The notes under the pieces: model-generated
Seen by the model: only the letters and a program-made list of their open reading frames with translations
What the model was told of the DNA's origin: nothing
Database searches by the model: none
Shown here: positions 27,225 through 37,384 of the stretch, one piece after another
How positions within the stretch are numbered: the first letter of the stretch is position 1
How the letters are laid out: each line of letters starts with the position of its first letter
Origin: Bacteroidales bacterium
GTDB lineage: Bacteria > Bacteroidota > Bacteroidia > Bacteroidales > UBA12077
Direction: 5' to 3'
DNA length: 64,000 bases
NCBI GenBank assembly: GCA_016342685.1
Contig: JAEINU010000003.1
Location: 558,001-622,000 of the forward strand
Made by a program: the position numbers and the translations under genes

Positions 27225-29843
27225 TTAAGAAATAATTTTTTTTACTTTCTCGATAGCAGATTCTAAACCTTGGGGGTTTTTACCTCCAGCGGTTGCATAA
27301 AATGCCTGGCCGCCACCGCCACCTTGTATTTCTTTTGAGATCTCACGAATTATTTGAGATGCATTCCAGTCTTTGTCTTTAACTAAATTTTCAGAAATCA
27401 TTACCGATAAATTTGCTTTTCCATTCACTTCGGCACCAAGCACCAAAACCAGATTATTAATCTCATTCTTTAACTGAAATGAAATATCTTTTATGGCAGC
27501 AGCAGAATTTAATCCAATTTTAAATCCAATAAAATTGACACCATTAATTTCTTGAACCTGCTCTTTCAAATGCTTTTTAATTGCTTGAGCTTGCTCATTC
27601 GTCATTTCTTCAATTTGTTTATTAAGATTTGTAACTTCGTCAATAAGCGACTGAACACTCTTAACAACATCTTTCGGATTCTTTAGTAAAGATCTTAATT
27701 CTTGTAATTCTTGAATTTGATTAAATACATACTCAACAACTTTTCCTCCAGTAATTGCTTCAACTCTTCTTATTCCTGAAGCAATAGAGCTTTCACTCAT
27801 TATTTTGAAAAAGCCAATCTGACCTGTGCTTTTTACATGTGTTCCACCACATAACTCAACAGATTCGCCGAATTTAATCACGCGTACTGTATCTCCGTAT
27901 TTTTCACCAAATAAAGCTATTGCTCCCATATCAGAAGCTGCTTTCATTGGAATATTTCGATTTTCTTCTAATGTATAGTTTTCACGAATCTTCTCATTAA
28001 CAATTATCTCTATTTCCCGAATTTCACTTTCGGTAAGTTTCTGAAAATGACTAAAGTCAAAACGTAAATGATCTGGATTAACTAAGGAGCCTTTTTGTTC
28101 AACATGTCCACCTAAAACTTCTCTTAAAGCCTGATGTAATAGGTGAGTAGCAGTATGATTGTTTGTAGTAGATATTCTTTTAACAGAATTAACAACCGCT
28201 TTGAAATCCGCTTTGGGATCCATCGGAAGTTTGTTTGCAATATGTATTGTTAGATTATTTTCCTTTATGGTGTTTAGAATACTAATTTTTTCAGCATTGG
28301 CTTCAATATAACCTATATCTCCAACTTGACCTCCACTTTCAGCATAAAAAGGTGAAATGTTAAATACCAATTGATACAATTCCTTCTTTTGTTGAACTAC
28401 CTTTCTGTAGCGGGTTATTTTCACATCAGTTTCTAAATAGTCGTAACCCACAAATTCTTCAACATCATCTTTTAAAAGTTCAATCCAATCTTCAGTATCA
28501 ATACTTGCAGCATTTCTAGATCGGTTTTTCTGATTTTCCATTTCATCAATAAACTCTTTTTTATTTACTGCAAGATTATGTTCGCGAGCAATCAATTCAG
28601 TTAAATCTAAAGGGAAACCATATGTGTCATATAACTCAAAGGCAATTTTACCTGGAATTACATTGAGTTCTTTTTCTTCAATATCAGAAATAATCTTATC
28701 TAATAATCGAATTCCTGTTTCAAGGGTTTTTAAGAAAGAAGCTTCTTCCTCCAAAATAACCTTCTCAATAAGTTCTTTTTGTTTTATTAATTCTGGATAA
28801 GCATCGCCTAAAACATCAATTAAAACACTTATGAGTTTGTGCATAAAAGGTTCGTTAAAACCTAAAAAAGTATAGCCATAACGAACTGCACGACGTAAAA
28901 TCCTACGAATAACATAACCAGCTTTCACATTAGATGGTAACTGTCCGTCTGCAATAGAAAAGCTTATAGCACGTAGGTGATCAGAAATAACGCGCATGGC
29001 AATATCTGCCTGCTCATTTTTTCCATATTTTTTTCCGGAATTTTTAGCAATAGCCTGAATAAGTGGTTGAAAAACATCAGTATCATAATTGGATTTTTTG
29101 CCTTGTAAAACCATACAAAGTCTTTCGAATCCCATACCTGTATCTACATGCCTGTTAGGAAGTAATTCTAAACTATTGTTTGATTTCCTGTTATATTGAA
29201 TAAAAACAAGATTCCAAATTTCGATTACTAAAGGATGATCCTTATTTACTAAGGTATCTCCTGAGACATCTTTTCTTTCTGCATCACTTCTAAGGTCAAC
29301 ATGAATTTCGGAACATGGTCCACATGGTCCTGTTTCACCCATTTCCCAGAAGTTATCTTTTTTTGAACCATTTAAAATTCGATCTGCGGGTAAGTATTGC
29401 TCCCAATATCCCTTGGCTTCCTTATCTAGATCAAGTCCATCATCTTTACTTCCCTCAAAAACAGTAGCATACAGTCTATCTATATCTACTTTCATTTCTT
29501 TTACAAGAAATTCAAATGCCCATTCTATAGCTTCCTTTTTAAAGTAATCTCCAAATGACCAGTTTCCTAGCATTTCGAACATGGTATGATGATATGTATC
29601 ATGTCCAACTTCTTCCAAATCGTTATGTTTTCCAGAAACTCTTAAACACTTCTGTGTATCGGTAACACGATTGTTTTTTGCTGGGTTATTTCCCAAGAAA
29701 ACATCTTTAAACTGATTCATCCCTGCGTTAGTAAACATAAGGGTTGGGTCGTTTTTCACAACCATTGGAGCGGATGAAACTATAGTGTGATTTTTACTTT
29801 CAAAAAACTTTAAAAACTTACTTCTGATTTCTTTCGAATGCAT
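27225..29843 (-). CDS. alaS: Alanyl-tRNA synthetase
   Basis: Full-length 872-residue class II synthetase that charges tRNA-Ala and edits mischarged serine and glycine. The catalytic core shows [33 protein letters not shown] and [11 protein letters not shown]. The editing domain has the zinc histidines H563 and H567 (HTATHLLHQ) and C665/H669 (CGGTH). The C-terminal region carries a coiled coil and ends with the glycine-rich [14 protein letters not shown]. It is divergent from the first M23 peptidase gene across 154 bases. Confidence 0.97.
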   Translation of the reverse strand: MHSKEIRSKFLKFFESKNHTIVSSAPMVVKNDPTLMFTNAGMNQFKDVFLGNNPAKNNRVTDTQKCLRVSGKHNDLEEVGHDTYHHTMFEMLGNWSFGDYFKKEAIEWAFEFLVKEMKVDIDRLYATVFEGSKDDGLDLDKEAKGYWEQYLPADRILNGSKKDNFWEMGETGPCGPCSEIHVDLRSDAERKDVSGDTLVNKDHPLVIEIWNLVFIQYNRKSNNSLELLPNRHVDTGMGFERLCMVLQGKKSNYDTDVFQPLIQAIAKNSGKKYGKNEQADIAMRVISDHLRAISFSIADGQLPSNVKAGYVIRRILRRAVRYGYTFLGFNEPFMHKLISVLIDVLGDAYPELIKQKELIEKVILEEEASFLKTLETGIRLLDKIISDIEEKELNVIPGKIAFELYDTYGFPLDLTELIAREHNLAVNKKEFIDEMENQKNRSRNAASIDTEDWIELLKDDVEEFVGYDYLETDVKITRYRKVVQQKKELYQLVFNISPFYAESGGQVGDIGYIEANAEKISILNTIKENNLTIHIANKLPMDPKADFKAVVNSVKRISTTNNHTATHLLHQALREVLGGHVEQKGSLVNPDHLRFDFSHFQKLTESEIREIEIIVNEKIRENYTLEENRNIPMKAASDMGAIALFGEKYGDTVRVIKFGESVELCGGTHVKSTGQIGFFKIMSESSIASGIRRVEAITGGKVVEYVFNQIQELQELRSLLKNPKDVVKSVQSLIDEVTNLNKQIEEMTNEQAQAIKKHLKEQVQEINGVNFIGFKIGLNSAAAIKDISFQLKNEINNLVLVLGAEVNGKANLSVMISENLVKDKDWNASQIIREISKEIQGGGGGQAFYATAGGKNPQGLESAIEKVKKIIS

Positions 29844-29997
29844 AAAATGCTATTTTAAAAACAGTTAATACTTATTAACTAAATTAAATTATAAGATTAT
29901 TTTTATTTGTTAAGGTTGTAAAATTAATTTATTTAAATTAGATTTGTCGCTAGCGTTGAATTTTTTTTATAATTAATATAAGATATCTAAATAAGTT

Positions 29998-30969
29998 ATG
30001 CCTAAAATCAAATATCAATTTGATTCAAAAACTCTAACATTTAAAAAGGTAAAATTAGCTTGGAGACAAAAGGTTAAGCGAGCTTTAACGGTCTTGAGTG
30101 TTACTGTAGCTTCATCTTTATTTTTGCATTTTGCTTATACTTCCTTTTATAATACACCAAAAGAGGAAATGCTTCTAGGCGAAAAGCAAGAGCTGATAAC
30201 TAAGTATGAAATATTAAACGATCAGTTTAAGGATATTGATTTTATTATAAGGGACATACAACAAAGAGATGATTATTTTTATCGAACGATTTTTGAATTG
30301 GAACCAATCCCGGCATCCGTTAGATCAGCAGGTTTTGGTGGTACTAACCGATATATTGACTTGGAAGGTTTTGAGAGCTCAAGTGTTATGATTGAGACCT
30401 TTAAGCGTTTAGATATTATTTCTAAAAAGATTTATGTTCAGTCAAAATCATTTGATACTGTTATTGAGTTAGCTAAGAATAAAGAAAAAATGATTGCAGC
30501 AATTCCGGCAATTCAACCTTTAGCACTTAAAGATTTTAACAGAATAAGTGATTATTTTGGAGCTCGAAATGATCCATTTACTGGAAAAAGAACAATGCAT
30601 CATGGTATGGATTTTACAGGTCCTGAAGGTTCGGATATTTTCGCAACTGGAGATGGTGTTGTTATTGAAGCGGGATATAATTCTCACGGTTATGGTAACA
30701 AAATAATGATTGACCATGGATATGGTTATAAAACAATTTACGCTCACCTTCAAAAAGTTAATGTTGATATTGGTCAAAAAGTAAAAAGAGGCGATGTAAT
30801 TGGTCTACTTGGAAATACTGGAAGATCAACAGGAGCTCATTTGCATTACGAAGTGCGTTTATACAATAAAATGATTAACCCAATCAATTATTATTTTAAT
30901 GATATGTCTGACGAAGAGTACGACTTAATGGTTGAAGCCTGTTCAAAAAGACGCAATCCGATGGATTAA
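29998..30969 (+). CDS. Membrane-anchored M23 (LytM-type) peptidase, first of a tandem pair
   Basis: 323 residues. One N-terminal membrane segment (about 28-48, ALTVLSVTVASSLFLHFAY), a coiled coil (about 60-90), a conserved linker PIPASVRSAGFGG, and a C-terminal M23 domain with zinc-site motifs HHGMDFTG and GAHLHYEV. The catalytic domain should face the periplasm and act on peptidoglycan cross-bridges or as a divisome activator. It starts a plus-strand run with its paralogue 43 bases later. All zinc ligands appear intact, so it is probably active. Confidence 0.9.
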   Translation: MPKIKYQFDSKTLTFKKVKLAWRQKVKRALTVLSVTVASSLFLHFAYTSFYNTPKEEMLLGEKQELITKYEILNDQFKDIDFIIRDIQQRDDYFYRTIFELEPIPASVRSAGFGGTNRYIDLEGFESSSVMIETFKRLDIISKKIYVQSKSFDTVIELAKNKEKMIAAIPAIQPLALKDFNRISDYFGARNDPFTGKRTMHHGMDFTGPEGSDIFATGDGVVIEAGYNSHGYGNKIMIDHGYGYKTIYAHLQKVNVDIGQKVKRGDVIGLLGNTGRSTGAHLHYEVRLYNKMINPINYYFNDMSDEEYDLMVEACSKRRNPMD

Positions 30970-30984
30970 ATTAAAATTATTCAT

Positions 30985-30992
30985 TATATTTG
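30985..30992 (+). promoter_or_regulatory. Candidate Bacteroidota -7 promoter element before the second M23 gene
   Basis: TATATTTG matches the TAnnTTTG consensus of the phylum sigma factor and lies 20 bases before the ATG. A clear -33 TTG is not seen, so support is partial. Confidence 0.35.
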
Positions 30993-31012
30993 GGCGATAA
31001 ATAATCAAATTT

Positions 31013-31984
31013 ATGGCTAAAGTAAAGTATAAATTTAATCACAAATCACTGAGCTATGATAGAATAGTTTTCTCAGGCAAACAAAAATTTTACCGATTTC
31101 TAACTTACTTTACAGCAATACTTCTAATAGGGATTATTTGTAATATAGTTTTTGCCTTATTCTTTGATACTCCTAAAGAAAAAGGATTAATAAGAGAAAA
31201 CAATCAATTGGTTTCGCAATATGAATTATTGAATAATAGATTCAGCTTAGTAGAAAATACTCTTGAAGATTTACAAAAAAGAGATGATAATATTTATCGT
31301 GTAATTTTTGAAGCAGAACCTATTCCTCCCTCAGTAAGATCGGCAGGTTTTGGTGGAGCAAACAAGTATAAAGATTTACAAGGATATAAGAACTCCAAAT
31401 TAGTTACTGAGACAGCTCTTAGATTAGATAAATTAACCAAACAGCTTTATGTGCAAACTAAATCGTACGATGAGGTTATTGAGTTAGCTAAAAATAAAGA
31501 GGAGATGGTGGCAAGTGTACCTGCGATCATGCCTATTTCTAATAACGACCTAAGAAGAACAGCATCGGGATGGGGATGGAGAATACATCCAATTTACAAA
31601 ATACGAAAGTTTCATTATGGGATGGACTTTACGGCATCTACTGGAACAGAAATTTATGCTACAGGTGATGGGGTTATAGAATTGGTTGAGAGTTCGTTAC
31701 GTGGTTATGGTAAAAGAGTTGTTATTAATCACGGCTTTGGGTACAAGTCTTTGTATGCTCATATGAATGGATTTAATGTGACTAAAGGGCAAAAAGTAAA
31801 GCGTGGTGAGGTAATTGGATTTGTTGGTTCAACTGGAACTTCAACTGCTCCTCATTTGCATTATGAAGTATTTAAAAATAATAAAAAGGTAAATCCTGTG
31901 CATTATTATTTTAATGATCTTTCTGCAGAAGAATTCGACAAAATGATTTTTATTTCATCAAATAGTGGACAATCATTCGACTAA
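31013..31984 (+). CDS. Membrane-anchored M23 (LytM-type) peptidase, second of a tandem pair
   Basis: 323 residues, the same length and layout as the upstream gene: basic N-terminus, one membrane segment (about 30-52, LTYFTAILLIGIICNIVFAL), coiled coil, PIPPSVRSAGFGG linker, and M23 domain with KFHYGMDFTA and APHLHYEV zinc motifs. The shared linker sequence and equal length indicate a tandem duplication. The catalytic domains differ at many positions (for example WGWRIHPIYK is present only here), so cleavage specificity may have diverged. Ten bases separate it from the PQQ-propeller gene. Confidence 0.9.
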   Translation: MAKVKYKFNHKSLSYDRIVFSGKQKFYRFLTYFTAILLIGIICNIVFALFFDTPKEKGLIRENNQLVSQYELLNNRFSLVENTLEDLQKRDDNIYRVIFEAEPIPPSVRSAGFGGANKYKDLQGYKNSKLVTETALRLDKLTKQLYVQTKSYDEVIELAKNKEEMVASVPAIMPISNNDLRRTASGWGWRIHPIYKIRKFHYGMDFTASTGTEIYATGDGVIELVESSLRGYGKRVVINHGFGYKSLYAHMNGFNVTKGQKVKRGEVIGFVGSTGTSTAPHLHYEVFKNNKKVNPVHYYFNDLSAEEFDKMIFISSNSGQSFD

Positions 31985-31994
31985 ATATTAATTC

Positions 31995-33494
31995 ATGAAA
32001 ATAATAACATATTTATTAATACTTCCCCTAATTTTGGGGAATTTTTTTTATTGTAATGCCCAAGATTCATTGGATGTTAATGATTCTATTGTTTTAGAAG
32101 ATGATAAGGCTGATTCAATCACTTATCCTATAATTAAAACATTTTTAGGTAATTGGGAACGAAATTATTATGGAGAAAACGCTCCGGAAAAATTAGATTT
32201 GGTTTGGAAATTGTTTTTAGGAAAGGGTGAAACAGTTATTTCCAGAAAATCAGGATCACGCATATGGGCTGGAGCTGGATGGACAGGTCAACCATTGCTT
32301 GTTAACGAAAAAGGGAAATTATATCTTATTCAGGGAGCTTATGATCACCATCTAAAAAAAATTGATGCAGAAACAGGGAAGCTCTTATGGCAATACCAAT
32401 TTGACGATGTTATTAAAGGAACGGGAACGATTTGGGTAAACGAAAATTCTGATAAGGCTGAAAATAGTATAGTTATAATGCAGGGTAGTCGATTGGGAGT
32501 TGGAAATTTTTTGGATACGAAACATATTCCAAGTTATAGAGCCATATCTTACTTTACAGGAAAAGAGTTATGGAGAATGGATCAAAAATGGACACATAGC
32601 TATTCTCGTGATGTTGACGGTTCAGCTTTGGTTCTAAATGATACTGCTTATTTGGGCTTAGAAAATTCTTATTTTACGGTATTTAATCCTAACCCGAAAC
32701 AGGCTAGGCAATTAAATGGGATGCTACAGCCTAATATAATTCAGGAAAGGAAGCTATATAATATGAGCGATGTTCAAAGTCATCACTACAATGTAGTAAC
32801 AGAATCATCACCATCATTATTAGGCAACAGAATATATGTAGCATCTGGAGCAGGCCATATTTGGGGTTATAATCTAGATACTAAGGAATTGGATTGGGAT
32901 TTTTTCATTGGCTCAGATATTGATGGATCTGCTATCGTAACTAAGGATGAGAATATATTGGTTTCCGTTGAAAAGCAATATATAAAAGGTAAGGGAGGAG
33001 CATTTAAGCTAAATCCTAAAAAAGATCCAAAAGAAGCCGTTATATGGTATTTTCCTGTTGAAGATAATGATTTTGTAACCTGGGAAGGTGGAATAATTGG
33101 ATCTATTGGTATTAATGACAGTTATATCGATTCTTCAAAAACACATTTGGCAGCATTTGTTGGAATAGATGAGCATTTATATGTTGTCGACCACCAAAGT
33201 ATTGATACCACAAAAGAGGTACTTGGACCAGATAGTTTAACAGTTTATAATACTCCTAAATTGATTTATAAAGAGCGAATAGGTCCTTCAATATCAACTC
33301 CTATTTTTGTTGATGATAAATTAATTGTTGCAGGTTATTGGGGGATTCGAATTTATAAATATGATACTCAAAACAATTTTGTTCTTTTGGATAAACGAGA
33401 AGGTACTTTTGAATCAACCCCAATTGTATGGAATAATAAAGTATACATTGCATCGCGCGATGGTTATTTATATTGTTTTGGTTTAAAGGATTAA
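31995..33494 (+). CDS. Secreted PQQ-like beta-propeller protein
   Basis: 499 residues with a signal peptide (MKIITYLLILPLILGNFFYCNAQ). Repeated blades carry the tryptophan-docking style pattern, for example DAETGKLLWQYQFDD, FTGKELWRMDQKW and LDTKELDWDFFIG, closing with VYIASRDGYLYCFGL. It lacks the catalytic and heme domains of quinoprotein dehydrogenases, so PQQ binding is not implied; such propellers often act as scaffolds, as BamB does. It is probably cotranscribed with the M23 gene 10 bases upstream. Confidence 0.82.
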   Translation: MKIITYLLILPLILGNFFYCNAQDSLDVNDSIVLEDDKADSITYPIIKTFLGNWERNYYGENAPEKLDLVWKLFLGKGETVISRKSGSRIWAGAGWTGQPLLVNEKGKLYLIQGAYDHHLKKIDAETGKLLWQYQFDDVIKGTGTIWVNENSDKAENSIVIMQGSRLGVGNFLDTKHIPSYRAISYFTGKELWRMDQKWTHSYSRDVDGSALVLNDTAYLGLENSYFTVFNPNPKQARQLNGMLQPNIIQERKLYNMSDVQSHHYNVVTESSPSLLGNRIYVASGAGHIWGYNLDTKELDWDFFIGSDIDGSAIVTKDENILVSVEKQYIKGKGGAFKLNPKKDPKEAVIWYFPVEDNDFVTWEGGIIGSIGINDSYIDSSKTHLAAFVGIDEHLYVVDHQSIDTTKEVLGPDSLTVYNTPKLIYKERIGPSISTPIFVDDKLIVAGYWGIRIYKYDTQNNFVLLDKREGTFESTPIVWNNKVYIASRDGYLYCFGLKD

Positions 33495-33555
33495 CTTTGT
33501 TTCTTTGATTTTATTTTTTAAATTTATTGGTTCATTATCAGAAATATAATTCAAT

Positions 33556-33891
33556 ATGCCCTACAAAGAAAAACGTGTCGAGAAGCTTTATTACAGTATT
33601 GGCGAAGTTGCAGAAATGTTTAACGTAAATCCCTCATTAATTAGATATTGGGAGAAAGAATTTGATATTATAAAACCCAAGAAAAATAAAAAGGGGAATC
33701 GTTTTTTTACAATCGAAGATATTGAGCATTTTCATATAATTTACTATTTAGTAAAAGAATTAGGATTGACTTTAAAAGGTGCTCAAAAGAAACTTAAAGA
33801 AAACAAGGAAGGGACCATGAATAATTTTGAAGCGGTAAAGTCTCTGAAAGAAATTAAATCTATGTTATTAGAAATACGTGAGGAAATTTAA
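33556..33891 (+). CDS. MerR family transcriptional regulator
   Basis: 111 residues. The N-terminal winged helix-turn-helix is standard (YYSIGEVAEMFNVNPSLIRYW, GNRFFTIEDIEHFHIIYYLV), followed by a short helical dimerisation tail. There is no C-terminal effector domain and no metal-binding cysteines. It ends in a terminator that overlaps its stop codon. In other Bacteroidota a similar MerR gene sits near M23 peptidase and nif3 genes (from memory), so it may be a constitutive local regulator. Target unknown. Confidence 0.88.
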   Translation: MPYKEKRVEKLYYSIGEVAEMFNVNPSLIRYWEKEFDIIKPKKNKKGNRFFTIEDIEHFHIIYYLVKELGLTLKGAQKKLKENKEGTMNNFEAVKSLKEIKSMLLEIREEI

Positions 33892-33907
33892 TCTCACGTT
33901 TTTTTTA
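33876..33907 (+). terminator. Terminator overlapping the merR-like gene stop codon
   Basis: 7-bp stem ACGTGAG (33876-33882)/CTCACGT (33893-33899) with a run of eight Ts after it. The left arm is inside the last codons of the gene and the stop codon lies in the loop. Confidence 0.82.
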
Positions 33908-33933
33908 TCTTTAAATATCCAAATCATAGAAGA

Positions 33934-35028
33934 ATGAAATTAAAAGAAATAACTTCTTATATTGAGTCAATAGCACCATTATCATACCAAGAGGATTACG
34001 ATAATGCGGGTTTAATTGTAGGGAATCCAAATCAAGAAGTTGAAGGTGTTCTTATTACGCTTGATGTAATTGAAGATGTTGTGGATGAAGCAATACAGAA
34101 AGGCTTAAATCTGATTGTAGCGCATCATCCAATAGTTTTTTCTGGATTAAAGAAATTAACAGGCAAGAATTATATTGAGCGCGTAATTATTAAAGCAATA
34201 AAAAATGATATAGCAATTTATGCATCGCATACAAATTTGGATAGTATATGGGGTGGAGTAAATACAAAAATAGCAGATAAATTAAATCTTAAAAATCAGA
34301 AGATTTTAGCTCCGGTTTCAAATCAATTATATAAGTTGGTATATTTTGTTCCAACGGAAAATGCCAATAAAATACGAAATGCAATTTTTGAGGCAGGAGC
34401 AGGTCAAATTGGAAACTATGATATGTGTAGCTTTAATGCTGAAGGTAAAGGAACATTTAGAGCTGGGGAAAATACAAATCCATTTGTAGGAAAAAAAGGT
34501 GAAATTCATTTTGAGGATGAGGTAAGAGTAGAAACGGTATTTCCAAAATATCTTAAAAATAAAATTGTTGATGCTTTAATTAAATCGCATCCATATGAAG
34601 AAGTAGCGTATGATATTTATCCTATAGAAAATACTTTTGAAAAAGTTGGTTTAGGTGTAGTTGGTGATTTGGAAACCGAAATAGACGAAGTAGCTTTTCT
34701 GAAATCATTAAAAACCTCTTTTTCGGCAAAATGTGTTAGACACACAAAATTGTTAAATAAACCAATTAGAAGAGTTGCTGTTTGTGGCGGAAGTGGAAGT
34801 TTTTTGTTAAACAAGGCAATAGGAGCCAATGCAGATGTTTTTGTGTCTGGCGATTTTAAATACCACCAGTTTTTCGACGCCGAAGGAAAAATTTTAATTG
34901 CAGATATTGGTCATTTTGAAACTGAACAGATTACAAAAGAACTTTTTTATGAATTACTTATAAAAAAATTCCCTAAATTTGCAGTTCATTTGACAGAGAT
35001 AAATTCGAATCCGATAAATTATTTATAA
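33934..35028 (+). CDS. Nif3-like dinuclear metal-centre protein (GTP cyclohydrolase I type 2 family)
   Basis: 364 residues. Metal-binding motifs are visible: LIVAHHPIVFSGLKKL early, ASHTNLDS, and late SGDFKYHQFFDA with ADIGHFETEQ. The central insertion (about residues 130-230) contains PHP/CutA-like PYEEVAYDIYP, typical of the long Nif3 form that builds hexamers. The family is near-universal with uncertain biochemical role, and annotated GTP cyclohydrolase activity is not generally established. Its stop is 3 bases from the zinc-ribbon gene start; the pair is probably one transcript. Confidence 0.9.
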   Translation: MKLKEITSYIESIAPLSYQEDYDNAGLIVGNPNQEVEGVLITLDVIEDVVDEAIQKGLNLIVAHHPIVFSGLKKLTGKNYIERVIIKAIKNDIAIYASHTNLDSIWGGVNTKIADKLNLKNQKILAPVSNQLYKLVYFVPTENANKIRNAIFEAGAGQIGNYDMCSFNAEGKGTFRAGENTNPFVGKKGEIHFEDEVRVETVFPKYLKNKIVDALIKSHPYEEVAYDIYPIENTFEKVGLGVVGDLETEIDEVAFLKSLKTSFSAKCVRHTKLLNKPIRRVAVCGGSGSFLLNKAIGANADVFVSGDFKYHQFFDAEGKILIADIGHFETEQITKELFYELLIKKFPKFAVHLTEINSNPINYL

Positions 35029-35031
35029 AAA

Positions 35032-35790
35032 ATGGCTAAAGTAAAGGAAAATACAGACTTAACGGTTGAGGAAAAATTAAAAGCATTATTTGAACTACAA
35101 ATGGTAGATTCAAAAATTGACAATATTAAGCGTATGCGTGGGGAGCTTCCTCTTGAAGTTCAGGATTTGGAAGATGAAATAGAAGGTTTACAAACTCGTA
35201 TCCAAAAATATGAAGAGGATACTGCAAGTTTCGAAGAATCTATTAATAACAAAAAGAACGAAATAAAAGAATCTCAAACCTTAATAAAGAAATATAACGA
35301 ACAGCAAAATAATGTTCGTAACAATCGTGAATTTGATTCTTTATCAAAAGAAATTGAATTTCAAACTCTTGAGATTGAGCTTAGCGAAAAAAGAATAAAG
35401 GAATTTACTATTAAGATTGAAGATAAGAAATCAGTAATGACTGAATCTAAAGAGCTTTTAGAAGATCGTATGGCTGATTTAGGAGTAAAGAAGAATGAGT
35501 TAGATTCAATTACTTCTGAAACTCAAAAAGAGGAGGAGTCTTTAGAAAATAAGTCAACTACAATTGGAGAAGTTATCGAAGATCGTTTATTAAATGCATA
35601 TAAAAAGATTAGAGGTAATGCAAGAAATGGTTTAGCTGTTGTTGCAGTTGAACGTGATGCTTGTGGAGGTTGTTTTAATAAAATCCCACCACAACGCCAA
35701 TTGGATGTTCGATCAAGAAAGAAAATTATAGTGTGCGAATACTGTGGTCGTATTTTTGTTGATCCTGATATGCAAGAAGAATTTAAATAG
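35032..35790 (+). CDS. Coiled-coil protein with C-terminal C4 zinc ribbon
   Basis: 252 residues. Residues about 30-190 form a long coiled coil rich in E and K. The C-terminus has a zinc ribbon with two Cys pairs (CGGCFNKIPPQ and CEYCGRIF). It belongs to the zinc-ribbon/CT398-like family that commonly follows nif3 in bacterial genomes; the Chlamydia homologue was proposed to bind sigma factor and type III or flagellar components. No enzymatic activity is expected. It ends 22 bases before a terminator. Confidence 0.85.
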   Translation: MAKVKENTDLTVEEKLKALFELQMVDSKIDNIKRMRGELPLEVQDLEDEIEGLQTRIQKYEEDTASFEESINNKKNEIKESQTLIKKYNEQQNNVRNNREFDSLSKEIEFQTLEIELSEKRIKEFTIKIEDKKSVMTESKELLEDRMADLGVKKNELDSITSETQKEEESLENKSTTIGEVIEDRLLNAYKKIRGNARNGLAVVAVERDACGGCFNKIPPQRQLDVRSRKKIIVCEYCGRIFVDPDMQEEFK

Positions 35791-35811
35791 ACATTTAAAG
35801 CTATAAATAAT

Positions 35812-35847
35812 AAGTTCCGAGTTTTTAATAAGCTCGGAACTTTTTTT
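35812..35847. terminator. Terminator between convergent zinc-ribbon and TPM genes
   Basis: 10-bp stem AAGTTCCGAG (35812-35821)/CTCGGAACTT (35833-35842) followed by Ts on the plus strand. It serves the plus-strand gene clearly; function toward the minus-strand gene is less certain because A-richness on the other side is limited. Confidence 0.85.
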
Positions 35848-35936
35848 ATATTGATTTTTGTGATTTGGTGTAAGAAATTGAATCTCGTTCTACTGTTTGA
35901 TTTTAAACTTTGAACTAGAAACTTCGCAAGTAAATT

Positions 35937-36740
35937 TTACCAGCTACCTCCAGCTCCGCCGCCGCCAAAACTTCCACCGCCGAAGCCACCGAATCCGCCT
36001 CCGCCACCAAAACTTCCGCCACCCGACGAAAAGTTTCCAAAGCTTCCACCATGACTTCTGTTTGAACTCATCATTCCCATTGCAATCCAAAAAGGAACAT
36101 TGTGTCCAACAGAATAATGACGTGCCCTTTTTGCTCTACCCACAACACTAAATATTATGATTAAGATAAAGATTATAGCACCAGGAATTGCAGAGCCAGA
36201 GCTGCTTTTCGTTGCTTGATAATATTGATCAGCAGTATATTCGCCACGAGTTAATTCCATAATACGATTCGTAGCCTGATCCAAACCATCGTAAAATCTT
36301 CCTTGTTTGAAATAAGGAAGAATCTCATTCTCTACAATTCGTTTGGTAATAGCATCGGGTATTGCACCTTCTAATCCATATCCAGTTGCAATAAATACTT
36401 CGCCTTTTGAATTTTGATATTTAGGTTTTACTAAGATTAAAATACCGTTGTCCTTACCTTTTTGTCCGATTCCCCATTTTTCGCCTAAAGCAAAAGCATA
36501 CGATGCTTTGTCATAACCATCTAGCGACTCAACAATTGCAATCGCAATTTGGGTTGATGATTCATAACTGAATTGTACTAACTTATTTTCTAATGCATGA
36601 TTTTCTGCTGTAGATAAGAAATTCGTATAGTCATTTACAATTCTAGGGGGATTCGCTTTTTCCGGAAAATTTTGAGCAATAGTATTAATCGAAATTACAG
36701 AAAGTAAGACGAATAATATGTATTTGATTTTTTTTAACAT
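35937..36740 (-). CDS. TPM-domain membrane protein with glycine-rich C-terminus
   Basis: 267 residues. Signal peptide (MLKKIKYILFVLLSVISINTIAQ), TPM (TLP18.3/Psb32) domain at about 30-160 with AIAIVESLDGYDKASYAFAL and GILILVKPKYQN, a membrane helix near 183-200, and a tail of repeated GGGSFGG/GGFGG units ending in SW. YgcG-like proteins of this type accompany LemA in many bacteria. It probably displays the TPM domain in the periplasm. Low-complexity composition of the tail gives locally GC-rich DNA against an AT-rich background. Confidence 0.88.
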   Translation of the reverse strand: MLKKIKYILFVLLSVISINTIAQNFPEKANPPRIVNDYTNFLSTAENHALENKLVQFSYESSTQIAIAIVESLDGYDKASYAFALGEKWGIGQKGKDNGILILVKPKYQNSKGEVFIATGYGLEGAIPDAITKRIVENEILPYFKQGRFYDGLDQATNRIMELTRGEYTADQYYQATKSSSGSAIPGAIIFILIIIFSVVGRAKRARHYSVGHNVPFWIAMGMMSSNRSHGGSFGNFSSGGGSFGGGGGFGGFGGGSFGGGGAGGSW

Positions 36741-36779
36741 GATTTTATTATTAAGTCAATTTTAGTTTAATGAACTGCA

Positions 36780-37220
36780 TTACTCTTTCCCGAAAGAAAT
36801 TTCATCCGACAATTCATTTACATCATCTTTTTGATAAGGGAAGTGCTCTTTTAAAGCTTGTCCAGTCATTTTTATACCCATACTTAGTCCCTTTTCAAAT
36901 TCCTTGTCTTTGAACCGATTTAGTACTGTTTCCTTAATCTCTTCCCAGAAATTTTCAGGTGTAACTTTATTGATCCCAGCATCACCTAAAATTGCAAATT
37001 TCTTGTCAGTAATAGATAGATAAAACAGAACTCCATTGCGTAGTTCTGTCTTATGTATTGCAAGTTTTTCAAATATATAAGCTGCACGATCTAAAACATC
37101 TTCTTTACAATCCGATTCAATGTGCACGCGTATTTCTCCCGATGTATTTAATTCAGCTTCTTTTACTGCATCGGTTATAAGTTTTTTTTGTTCTTCGTTA
37201 AAGAATTGAGATGCTTTCAT
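36780..37220 (-). CDS. TPM-domain protein (soluble form)
   Basis: 146 residues, one TPM domain with the pattern GEIRVHIESDCKEDVLDRAAYIF and VLFYLSITDKKFAILGDAGIN. There is no signal peptide and no membrane segment, unlike the neighbouring TPM gene, so it should be cytoplasmic or bound to a partner. It lies between lemA and the membrane-bound TPM gene on the same strand, with a 39-base gap to the latter. The three genes form a LemA/TPM module seen across Bacteroidota. Confidence 0.85.
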   Translation of the reverse strand: MKASQFFNEEQKKLITDAVKEAELNTSGEIRVHIESDCKEDVLDRAAYIFEKLAIHKTELRNGVLFYLSITDKKFAILGDAGINKVTPENFWEEIKETVLNRFKDKEFEKGLSMGIKMTGQALKEHFPYQKDDVNELSDEISFGKE

Positions 37221-37329
37221 TCATTTTATTTTTTAGTTACTGATTTTGTAATGCTTACTAATTGCCTTTACTGTAACTATTCTTATTTTGTTACTCGTTC
37301 ACGCAAATCCCTTACACTCCTTACTCGTG

Positions 37330-37378
37330 AACATCCATGATGTAATTGTACACTTATTAACTTTTGTGCATGGATGTT
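37330..37378 (-). other. Stem-loop between lemA and the TPM genes
   Basis: AACATCCATG (37330-37339) pairs exactly with CATGGATGTT (37369-37378) around 29 bases, 7 bases after the lemA stop. No T run follows on the minus strand, so it may be an mRNA processing or stability structure rather than a terminator. Confidence 0.45.
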
Positions 37379-37384
37379 TCATAA

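Noticed and set aside
31995-33494. Quinoprotein alcohol dehydrogenase
   Set aside because: It has propeller blades only, without the catalytic and heme domains or conserved PQQ-binding residues.
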